A stretch of 64,000 nucleotides of DNA from Scenedesmus sp. ARA3 (Eukaryota; Chlorophyta; Chlorophyceae; Sphaeropleales; Scenedesmaceae), in NCBI GenBank assembly GCA_004335835.1, contig RWJK01001124.1:169793-233792 (forward strand). The letters are read 5' to 3'. Below, in pieces: positions 46,554-57,000 of the stretch. Both the position numbers and the translations under genes were made by a program. Below the pieces are notes generated by a model, which searched no databases, was not told where the DNA came from, and saw nothing but the letters and a program-made list of their open reading frames with translations. How positions within the stretch are numbered: position 1 is the first letter of the stretch; each line of letters begins with the position of its first letter.

Positions 46554-49500
46554 GCTGCGGCTGTGCAGGCTGGCGCTGGGCCATGCAGCAGCAGCGGCAG
46601 CAGCGGCAGTTTTGGTTGAGAGCAATGCAACGGCAACAGCAGCGGCTGGCATGTCAGGAGGGGCGGATGCAGATGATGGCTCTGCTGGTGCGCAGGCGTT
46701 TTGCTGTGCTTTTGTGAAGGTGGGGTAAGTTTGCTGCTGTGCAGTCATGACGCATCTGCTGCTGTGCTAGCGCGCTGCATGTGCTGCTGTGGAGGCGATA
46801 TGAGTTTGCTGCTGTTGGGGCGGGGCCGGCTGCTGCCGTGAGCGGGTGGCGATGTTGCTGCTGTGGAGGTGTGTTGAGTCGTACCTGTGGAAGGGTGCTG
46901 CTTTGCTGCTGTTGGGGCGGGGCCAGCTGCTGCTGTGAGCGGGTGGCGGCTCTGCTGCTGTGGAGGTGTGGCGGCTCTGCTGCTGTGGAGGTGTGGCGGC
47001 TCTGCTGCTGTGGAGGTGTGGCGGCTCGGCTGCTGTGGAGGTGTGGCGGCTCGGCTGCTGTGGAGGTGTGGTGGCTGTGCTGCTCTTGAGATGTGGTTTG
47101 ATGTTCATCTTAGGTTCTGCTGCCCTGGAGGTGTGGCTGGTTGCCTCTGTGGGGGCGCGACATGTGCGCTGCTTCTGGTGTTCATCGCAGTTGCTGCTGC
47201 GGAGGTGTGGGGAGTTGGCTGCTTGTGGGGTTTGACGCATATCCTGCTCTGAACGTATGGGCAGATGGCTGGGCTGGCCAGGCGTAGGTCAGAAAGAGCA
47301 GGAGCAGGAGGTGCAGGGGGTAATTGCCGTGCAGGATTGGCTTGTGGTGCAGGATTGGCTTGGGATTGGGGTGCAGGATGCGGTTCTTACAGGATACTGC
47401 GCAGGGTGTGTCTGGTGGTCAGATGGCCTGGCTGACATGCCATTATGCTTTGCGTGTTGTGTGTTGAACTCAATTTCTCTTCCTTATCTCTGCTTTTTGG
47501 GGCTGTTGCTCATCCAAAGTTTGGCTGGCTGCTGCTGGTGGTGATTTAGGTGGTTTGTTCGGCTCCACTACAAGGAGCGCAGGCGCACAGGGAAGGGGAC
47601 TAGGATTGTAGCTTTCTGTTTGCTGCTGGCGCTGGCTGTGGGGTTGTATAGTTGAGTTGCTGCTTGTATTGTGGCGGGACTTGAGTTCGAAGACTTGTGC
47701 AGAGCCGTCTGTGTTGACGAGCGCCCCTGGTGAAGAGGTTTAGGGACGGTTGGACATGGTTGGCTGGCAGAAGAACAATTGAGTTGTGATATGTAGAGGT
47801 GTGTGTCAGAGTTTGGCAGGTGGCTGTACAGAGCTGGAGGTGTACTTGGCAGTTTGGCAGTACAATGTGGTGCAGCAAAGGCAGCAGGTGCAGTCGTGGA
47901 GCTTTTGGTGCACCCTGCAATCATTGTGAAAACAACAAAACATACCACTGTGGGGCTTGCAGGTGTATCAGCCCGCAGCACTTTCTTCCAGAACAGCTGC
48001 ATCAGATGCTAGGGTGGTGTTGCAGGCAGGGTTGGTAGCAGCTCAGAAGGTTTTCTGTTTTGTGCCTGGGCAGCCTCAAAGGACCCATGGTGCTGCCTGA
48101 TTTGGTTTACCTAGCTTGGACGCTCCATGCTTCATGCATGGCTGCTGCCTTTCTTGTGCGTATCCGTGTGTGTTGATCTGTGATGACGCAATACTGTACA
48201 TTTGCTGAAGTGAGGATGGCAACGTGTCACTTGTTTGAAAAGCAGAGACACTAGGGAGGCGCTCACAGCGGCGCACATTACGAGAATGGTCACATGTGTC
48301 GAGAAGCAGAGATGTTAGGGGGGTCACTTGTCAAAGCATGCAAGGCTATCCAAAAACCGGTGGCTGTTTGGGGCTTGTGCAGTCAATGCAGGTTGATCAA
48401 GTTGCTGCTGCACCTTGGCACCCAATGCTGTACATTTTACTGCTCGTCGTACGCTAGGGCTATCACAGCATACTATGTACTGGTAGGCGCTCTTCTGTGT
48501 TCACACAGAGAGGACAGCAGAGATTACAGGGTGTTGCTATTTCAAAGCATGCAGGTAGGCCAGCATCTATTGCTGCATCCTCAACTGGTACAGGGCATAT
48601 GCGGGGTTCAGGTCGAAGCGCAGCAAGTCAAGTTGCAGCGGGACAGCCGTGGGGATTTGTGAGTGTAGCAAGACTGTGGTCGGCAGGCGAAGCTGATGCT
48701 GTGTTGCACGGCTGGTCAGCAGCTGTGCAGCGGGCCTTTTCTGGGCTGGTGTTGCGCTGCAGAGGGGATCTAGCGCTAGGTGCCGTGGGATCTGTGCGAG
48801 TGTGGCAGGACTGAGGTGTTTTGTATGTGGCACATGCCCGGCACTGTTGAACAGCTTTTCCCAGCCAAGCTGTCTGCACGACTCAGCCACTAGTGGCCAA
48901 GTACTTGGACAAGCCAGCAACTGCGTGCTCAGCACAGCCGTCGGGGTACCGCTCTGGCTGCCGCAAGTGGCGTCCGCCGCGGGGCCTTGCACTGGGGGCA
49001 GTTTGAGTGGCTTTGCCTGTGTTCACCGTTTGGCGCCGGCAGGCCACTAACATACCAGCGCCATCAGCCTGAATCACATTGAGAGTGATGTCGTGATGGG
49101 CGTGGCCTTGTCTGCTGCTCATTGTTGCACCAATCACACCCACACCATTCGTCAAGGATGTTGACATGTTACAACGGCTCAAGCGCTGCGCCGCCAGCTG
49201 CTATGAAGCTGGCGTACGTGCTGTGCGACTGCTCCTACCAACTTGGGGCATTTTGAAACTGCCATGACACAGCAGCAGCAGCAGCGCATGCTTGGCTGCA
49301 GCACACATGCAAATGGTAGTAATGGTGGCACGGCTGTACACCGCACTCACAGAGAACACACGCCAGATCATGCTGTTGCATGCACAGCAGCAAGCAGGAA
49401 AAACAAAACGGCAAAAAGAACGCACATAAGCGCGCCAAATCTGTCACATGATGCATGATGGTCGTGCCAGTGCAGCATGCTGCAGGTCATCGCCACATGA

Positions 49501-50541
49501 CAGCCCAAGCCGTAGCAACGGCTGTACAATGGTATGCTCAGCTGCGCAACTTGGCTGCTGTCCCTCGACCAACGCAATACAATCATCCCTGCAGCTGGTG
49601 GAAACTGACAAGCCATGGATGTGCTGAATGTCACCTGCCGGCAACCTCTGAACAAGAATTGCCAGCACATGCAACAAAGTGCCTGGACAGCCATTCTGTT
49701 GTAGCAAAGCGCGCTGCACAGGTGCAACTGCCTCAGCACGTCCTCAGCACAGTGCACTGTTGGCGAAACACAGAGCTCAAGCATGGCTTGCTATCTGGTT
49801 CCGCAGCTGCAAACCTTGCCGATGACCTAGCTTCGGCAAGATCCTCTCACCAAGACTTGCAGAGTCAGACCGTGGGGAGAGTACTAGTCAGATATAGTAA
49901 CAACCACGACGCTGTTGCCGGCTTACTCAGAGGTACAAACCTGCGGCTGCTGGTTTGCTGTTGGACTCATGCAGACAACTCAGCAACAAAAGCTCTGCTG
50001 GAAGACGCACAACAGGATGCAACCAGGCCTGTGACTGCAAGGCAGTCGCCCTGCGCCTCATCGCGCGCACTGTACAAGCGTGTGCAGCAGGGACAAAGCA
50101 GCGTCCGCAAAAACCCTCCAGCCAGGGCAGTTGTGGGCGTCAGCTGAGCAACTGCAATGCTACTATAACACACTGATTCAGAATGTTGTACACATACACA
50201 TGGTGATGCAGCGTTACTTGACTGGCGATACAACGTCACACCCTTCATAACTTGAGCACCCTCGCGGCAGCATCTTTCAGATGGCTCGCACACGCCAGAC
50301 ACCGCCAGCGCGCGCACCAGAGCGTATAAAACAGCCGCACCTGCACCCGCAGCCTCAAGCAGAACGAGTGCTTACTCTATAAAACACAATACCGCAACAA
50401 GGAAAACCAAACGCCACAAACAAGGCCAAGAATCTTGGCACAAGCATACAGAAAAGACAGGCTGTGCTACTCATTCACCGCACCCCAGCATCACAGCAGT
50501 TCATAGTACAAAGTGTGCGGCGTGCCGAACGCTTATGCACC
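46554..50541. other. Gene-poor stretch
   Basis: The left part is the 3' flank of paralog B; the right part is the 3' flank of the DUF4864 gene, so two transcription units converge here. Open frames exist (for example 49455-50147, plus) but none shows a domain, splice support or coding character. Confidence 0.45.
46946..47095 (+). repeat. 25-bp tandem repeat, six units
   Basis: Unit GCGGCTCTGCTGCTGTGGAG + GTGTG. Units 1-3 are alike, units 4-5 share a TCGGC variant, and unit 6 is diverged. It lies 3' of paralog B; paralog A has only scattered related sequence. Confidence 0.9.
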
Positions 50542-51731
50542 TCATACTGCATAGTTCCCGGGCCGCACACCCACAGTCATCCAGCAGCCCTTGTAAGGCC
50601 CTGTATGGATGAGCTCCAAACAGAAGGTAAAGGTGAAGCGCTGCAAGCCATCAGCGCCAACATCACCAGCGCTGCTGCTGCTGCTGCTGCTGTGCCGTGT
50701 GCTTGCCAGCACCTCCACTGCCTGCACTGCCCGCTGCCCAACGCGTGTGGCCGGGAACACCTGCAGCAACAGCAAAGAGCAGCACAGCTTTAGTAGCCCG
50801 CATCAGCCAAGCGTCCTGTACTACAACCGCTACTGCACATGCTTGACCGCTAGCAAATCCCTTTGTAAAACCAGCGCTCACAAAGCTGCGATCACAAAGC
50901 TAGTAGTGCAAGCCAGCACAACAGCAACAGCAAAGCTCGCTGCTGCCAAGCATGACTCACCATCTCGCTGCAAGCCCTCCAGGTGTCGCAGCCAAGCAGC
51001 ACATCATACGGCGGCGAATGCAGCAGCTCCGAAAACTCTGCAGGCGTCAGCCACTGCTCCTGCGCTGCCCAGCTGCGCACCCTGCTGCTGCAGCCGTCAC
51101 TGATTGGACTGCTGCTCTCAGTGCCTGCAGGACTGTCGTCACCACTGCTGCTGCTGCGCCGCCTGCCTGCGAGCCTGCTGCTGGGGCGCGGGCTGCTGCC
51201 TGCTGCTTGGGGTGCTGCTGTGAGCAGGCGCTCACACTCGTACGGCTTTGCAAACGCCAGCGCTGTGTGGACACCTGCAGTGGTGTAGGGCAGCCACAGC
51301 ACACGTGATTGTGAGTGAGCGGGGTTTGTGCAAAGGACAGGACGGTTGATGCTTGCAGTGGCCTGCAAGCACTATCAGAGGCTGACCCGGAAACAGTCCC
51401 ACCACCATCAAGCATGTACAGCATGCAGTTAACACACTTATCCGCTGCTGGTGCTTGCGCCTTTCTCCCCACTCCTGCATTGCACACAGGCAGCATACAT
51501 GCAGCCAGGTCAAGGTCAACCCCTGCGGCGCTGTGGTTATTCTACACCATCGCAGCAACTCACCAGCATCGGGCTCTGGCCAGTCGTTTATCTGCAGCGC
51601 ATCCAGCTGCGCTGCAACTGCTGCTGTGGGCGGGTCCAAGGGGCTGGGCCGGCGGTGCTGCAGTGGGGCCTTGAGTGAGAGCTGGTTGAGGTGCGCGCTG
51701 AACTCAGATGCCAGCCTGTCTCCTCCTGCAC
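50542..51731 (-). CDS. DUF4864-family protein, 5' end incomplete
   Basis: Exons in transcript order: 51731-51564, 51274-50961, 50760-50542 (TGA), with consistent phases; at least 233 residues. Blocks AAVAAQLDALQINDWPEPDAG, TALAFAKPYECE, EFSELLHSPPYDVLLG and FTFTFCLELIHTG...GCWMTV follow the order seen in plant and algal DUF4864 proteins, where a starting helix, a middle block ending in a conserved LLG and a closing beta sheet with GCW are typical. The function of the family is unknown. A Ser-rich insert (RRSSSSGDDS) splits the domain. The first exon is preceded by at least one duplicated copy of its acceptor and start, so the true 5' exons are uncertain; MYDHPPAFLQAGAGG upstream is a possible start. 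Confidence 0.65.
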
Positions 51732-51960
51732 CTGCTTGCAGGACAGGCCAGAAACGGAAGAGACAGCACCAGAACCAGAGTCAGCAGGCAAGACAGCAGG
51801 TGAGAGCTGGTTGAGGTGCGCGCTGAACTCGGATGCAAGGCTGTCTCCTCCTGCACCTGCTTGCAGGAAAGCAGGTGGGTGATCGTACATGGCGAGAACA
51901 ACAGGCAGCAGCAGGAGTCAGCAGGCAAAACGACAGGTGGTTTATCATGGCATAAGCTAA
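51732..51960 (-). repeat. Upstream copy of the DUF4864 exon acceptor and start
   Basis: On the minus strand CAAGCAG|GTGCAGGAGGAGAC and the LASEFSAHLNQLS codons recur with first exon base at 51856, 125 bp upstream of 51731. A shorter related piece lies near 51900-51940. Confidence 0.8.
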
Positions 51961-52922
51961 GTGGGATTCAATGCGTCTTGGTTGATGCTGTTGGGCGCAA
52001 GAGTGCAGCAGTTGCCTTGCAGCGTGCGCGTAATCTGTTGCTTGGTGAATGCACGTGGCGGGCTGCACAGTGCACAGCTGCATGTGGCTGCTGTGCAGCG
52101 TCTGTGTTGACTCCAGTGATGCATATTACGGTACCAAGCCTGAATACAGGTGGAGAATGCAACTGCTGCAGTTGACGTGTTCTCAGGTGCTCCAGTGGCT
52201 GACCATTCCTGCTGTGAAACTGCCAGCAGATTCAGCAGCGCATTTGCAGCATGCTGGTGCAGCATGCGCCCACCTTCAAAACTGAAGTGTTGTGACTGGA
52301 TTCTGCACTGTTGTGATCTGCGTGGATGTCTGAATGCTGGTTGCAATGGCCTGCAATGCTGCTGCACTGGGGCGGGCACATGCACAGCAGCAGGGCCACT
52401 GCTCTGGCGTAGCCTGCTCATCCCCGGCTGGCTGTGCTGCTGATGCATGCCGTAAAGTGATAGGGTCTGTTGTGAGCCGGCTTGAGAAGCCAGCGAGCCT
52501 AGCGATGGGACCGTAAGCGTCAACAGAACCGGGAAACAAGGCTGTTCGTAGTGGACAGTAGGCCGAGCAAGTCTCGAAGGGGTTACAGAACGTGTGCACG
52601 AACCATGGTTGCACGTGTGCTTATGATGCAAGAGAAAAGGCGCTACATGCCAGAGCCAAGGACATGACTGTCACCTCGAAACGCGATACAGTGCCCTGAT
52701 CCTGCCGTGATCATCAGCCTCGATCATCATGCTACGCAGCATGAATGTGCTTGTGTTGTATTTTCACGCGTGCAGAAGTCGGAAAGTCATAATCGCACTG
52801 CTGCTCTCTGCACACCGTTGCCCTGCTGTGCACCCTGCCACCTAGCCTCACGCCCTTGTAACGCAAAATCAAGCTCTTCACTGCATTTGATTGATTGTGA
52901 GCTGCAGCATGGTGGCTGGACA
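51961..52922. promoter_or_regulatory. Divergent region between the DUF4864 gene and ENY2
   Basis: Probably holds the missing 5' exons of the DUF4864 gene and both promoters. I could not place exons with confidence. Confidence 0.35.
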
Positions 52923-53836
52923 ATGAGTGCAAAAGACAGCACTGCAGAAGGCCTGGAGCAGAAGATACGCCATCAGGTCAGGCCAGCATCTGCAGGAGCC
53001 TGCAGTACTCTCCTGATAACCCTCAGCAACACAGAGCCTGACTCATCTTTCAGTAGCAATGTATGCTGGACACCGCAGCAAATCACCGAAGGCTATGACT
53101 TCCAGTAACTCAGCTGCAGCCGTTGGCAGCAGACTTGTGTCGCTCAAGCAAGCCACATATGCGACTCCAGTAGTCATGTTGCGAGCATGTATCATCTTAA
53201 TAGACCTCTGAGCACATGTTCTAGTCCTGCAATCCGCCTGCGCAGCTCATGTCGTTTGCAAGCCTGCAGCAGCTGGTAGCACAGAAATGCTGACTCCTTG
53301 TCTTGCAAACCAACTTGCTGACTGTAGCTCATCAAATCGGGCGAGCGTGAGCGCTTGAAGCAGCTGCTGCGGGAAAAGCTGACAGAGTGCGGCTGGAGGG
53401 ACGAGGTCAAGCAGCGCTGCCGTGGTGGGCGTGCAGCTGCAGCAGCCCCAGCAGAAGCCGCAGCAGTCAAGTCGAGCAGAGCGGCACCTGCAGCACCATA
53501 GCAGCATGCTTTGTGTTGTATGTAAATGTTACTGGCCACCTTGCTCGATACTGTTCTGCTTGCATCCGCCAGTCCAGCACAACACACAGCTGCAACAGCA
53601 GAGGTCGCAGGGCACCCCTCACCTGCTGCACTGCCTCATGTTGCCTGCTTGCGCTTCGTGTGCCTGCCTTCACACACACAGAGTACATTCAAGCGCGGGG
53701 GCATGACAATGTGACAGCAGAGGAGCTGGTGCGGTTCATCCGGCCAGAGGGCCGCGCAGCAGTGCCAGACAACATCAAGGCAGAGCTGCTCACGCGCATC
53801 AAGACGTTCATACTCGCACTCAGCTCGCAGAGCTGA
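52923..53836 (+). CDS. ENY2: ENY2/Sus1, SAGA deubiquitinase-module and mRNA-export factor
   Basis: Exons: 52923-52976, 53328-53424, 53682-53836 (TGA); 101 residues, the same size as ENY2 elsewhere, with matching phases. Conserved blocks run through the protein: [78 protein letters not shown]2 is an all-helical adaptor in the histone H2B deubiquitinase module of SAGA and in the TREX-2 export complex at the nuclear pore (family knowledge). The acceptor of exon 2 is GACTGTAG, slightly unlike the CTGCAG common here. RMC1 begins 192 bp after its stop on the same strand. Confidence 0.95.
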
Positions 53837-53846
53837 GCTGAGTCAG

Positions 53847-53930
53847 CTTGCAGGACTCGCAGGACAGCTTGCAGGACAGCTTGCAGGACAGCTTGCAGGA
53901 CACCTAGCAGGACAGCTAGCAGGACTGCAG
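53847..53930 (+). repeat. Short tandem repeat between ENY2 and RMC1
   Basis: AGGACAGCTTGC-type units of 12-14 bp repeat about six times, starting 10 bp after the ENY2 stop. Confidence 0.85.
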
Positions 53931-54028
53931 CTGTGCTATCGCACTCAGCTGCCGTACAGCTGAGACAGCAGGTGCCAGTGTGAGAGCACATCACACGAAA
54001 CAAGCGGCAGCGGCAAAAGCAGCACAAA

Positions 54029-57000
54029 ATGGCATCCACTGGTGCTGGCGACATTGCGCATGTGTACTTGCTGGAGCTGGGACCTGACATCGGTCATGAA
54101 GAAGTGGAGTTTGTGACGTATGATGACGCCACGCAGCAGCTGCTGGTGGTGAAAGGAGGCCATGTGTTTGCGTACGATGTGAGCAAAGGGCCAGCGGGCC
54201 ACAGCAGCCTCAAGTGGATGTACCCGCTGCAGGTGGGTTGGAAGTGTGGTCTGTGTAATGGACTGATGTTCACTGTTTTGCAATCGTTTGATGCTTGCTG
54301 TTGGTAAGCAGAGTTGGGTTTGGCGCTATGTGCTGCATGCGACGCTATGCTGATGACCAGTCATCGTGTTACTGAAGCAAACTGTACAATGGTATGGCCG
54401 CAATGCAGTGCAGCGCCGTGCGCACCTGCCTGGCTGCCTATGCACCCTCACATGTTCTTGCAGGAAGTGCCGCCGATGATTGCGCTGCGGCCGTCACTCG
54501 ACAAACGGCTGCTGGCGGTGCAGCGCAGCGCCGTCCTCACCTGCTTGGCTGCCTGTGCAACATATCTGCATGTTGTTGCTTGCAGGAAGGGCCGCCGGTG
54601 ATCGCGCTGCGGCCGGCACTCGACAACCGGCTGCTCCCAATACAGCACACCAATGTTCTCATTGCCTGACTGCCTGTGCAACATATCTGCATGTTGTTGC
54701 TTGCAGGAAGGGCCGCCGGTTATCGCGCTGCGGCCCTCACTTGACAACCGGCTGCTTGCAGTGCAGCGCAGCGCGGCCATGCTGGAGCTGGTTGACCTGG
54801 CCAGCGGGCTGTGCTTTGTGCACAGCATACACAAGGGCCGGGGCGACATCCTGTGCTTCTTTTTCACTGACGCGCCAGACACGGACATGGTCATCGTGAC
54901 GAGCCGGGCAGTGGAGCTGAACCAATTTGCTGCCAAGTGAGCGGGCTGAGGCTGGGTGGCAGCTGCTGTTGCTGAGGCTGACGTGTTGGATAGCAGCGAT
55001 CGGCTGCTTGCAAGTGCGTGCTGAGATGAGTGCGTGTGTGGGAGGTGGAAGGATGCCGGTGGCTGCTGAGTGTGCGATGCTCTGCTGCGCTTTTGTCCTG
55101 TGTCTCAGCTGCTGCATGTCCCACACAGTTGAGCATGCACAATCGCACTAGCTGTTCGGCTGTAGAACAACAGTCTCCTGTTATATCATTGCTACTACCA
55201 CATTCCGAATTCGTCTCTCTGCTGACCTGCTGCGTCCGACTGTGTTTTGTGCCCATGCGCCGTGCATGCGCAGGCGCCAGGGCCTACGCTGCCGCGAGCG
55301 CGTGCGCTGCAGCAACGCCTGGGCGCTGTACACGCACGAGACGCGCATGGCGCTTATCGGCTCTGCCACGCCGCCTCAGTCTGCGCTGGCCGCGTGGCAG
55401 TTTGCCAGCCACGGCATTACGCAGCTGCCGCTGTTTGAGCTGCAGGTGAGCGGCTGGGGCTGCTAGCATGCACGCAGCAGCACGTCAGAGTCTCGTGTTT
55501 TGGCCAGAGGCCTTCCTGCAGTGCATTGCTTGTTGGCGGATATGTTAATCGTATAGCCGCCGGTCCTATCACCTGACCCCCCCTGGGAGGGGTGATATCA
55601 GCGCCACCCCCAATCAACCCCCGAGGGGTGATATCACCACCCGTGATGAGTCATCCTGGATATGTTGCCTACAGCAGCTCTTGCATGCAGCAGCATGCCG
55701 ATGACTGTGTTGTGGCCTGAAGCCTTCCTGCAGTACGTGTTTCGCCATGCTTGTTGATGTCTTTCAGAGCGGCTTGCAACTGGTTCCTGCAATGCCGTGT
55801 GCTTGCAGGGCCCTTTGCCAGCGTCTGCTGCGATGCGGCAGTTCCTGCCACCCACGAGCCCCTACCAGCAGCAGCCGCTGCCCCCTGCTGCACCATCTCC
55901 CACACCAGCAGCTGGCGCAGGCCTCGCTGCTGGCACTGCCGCGGTAGCAGCGCAGCAGCAGCAGCAGCAGGAGCGCTCTGCTGCTGCCGGCGGCTCGGGG
56001 CATGCGCACAGGAACCTAAGCCCTGAGTGCATCTGGCTGTTGAAGATGTACGGGCGCGTGTATCTGGCGCATGCGGATGCAGCTGCCAGCAGGCTAGAGC
56101 TGTACCGCTTCTACACGGACACTATCATCCTGCAGCATGTGTATGAGCTGGTGTCGCCAAAGGTGAGGGCCACAAGCATTCCGGATTTTGCCTGAACCCC
56201 TGAAGATAATCTCCGCCCTGAACAAATACTCATTGGCGGGCTTGGACAAATCGCTGCTGTAATAGCTGTACAACCACTCTTGCTGGCCAATCGTTGACGA
56301 GCGTTTTGTGTGTTCCGCAACTCTTGATGTTACACGTTGTGCCCTGCAGGTGCAGCTGAGCGTCTTGGACAACACGCTGTGTGTCTGCTTCTGTTGGCTG
56401 CACAGCCAATGCAATATGCATTTCATTGTTGTACTTGCATGGCAGCACGTCGGTATCATGATGTGCATGATACTCTCTTTCAATTGCACTTCAGCTTTCT
56501 TTGTGCCGGCTGGCTCTTACATCAATATATGCAACACCACCATGCAACACACCGCTCTGCAGGTGCAGCTGAGTGTCGTGGACAATACGCTGCTGGTGCA
56601 CCACCTGGACACCTCAGTGGTCATGCTGCATGACGTGGCCCTGGCACTGCCAGCCAGCAGCCAGCTCGCCAACCCGCTGCCGCTGCGGCGGCTGCAGCTG
56701 CTGCCGCCAGAGCTGGCAGCAGCAGCGCTCGACGCAGATCAAGGTCCAGTCGATGCTGCTGCGGCCAGCAGCAGCAGCAGTAGCAGCCTGAGCAGGGCTG
56801 GCAGCCGCACGCTGCTCGTGCCTGGCAGCAGCAGCGTCACAGCTGCAGCAGCAGCAGCAGCTGCAGCAGCTGGTGAGGCTGGTGGAGAGGTGTATGAGGC
56901 AAGCGAGGCGTCACATGCTGCCAGCTGGCGCTACTTCATGCCTGGTATGATCCTGGATGTGGCCAGCAAGGCCATCGGCAGGCTGCAGCTGGACTTGCAG

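Larger units (their letters stand above)
42976..48070 (+). repeat. Segmental tandem duplication, right unit
   Basis: Right-hand copy of the ~5-kb unit. It begins with the TTGGTTTAGCGGGGTTTACT region that matches 38012 onward. It carries paralog B and a downstream block that has grown by about 570 bp relative to the left unit, partly through the 25-bp array at 46946-47095. Confidence 0.75.

Noticed and set aside
49455..50147. 230-codon open frame as a gene.
   Set aside because: No domain, no splice context and no family match. It lies in the 3' flank of the DUF4864 gene, and long open frames are common here because CAG-rich DNA has few stops.
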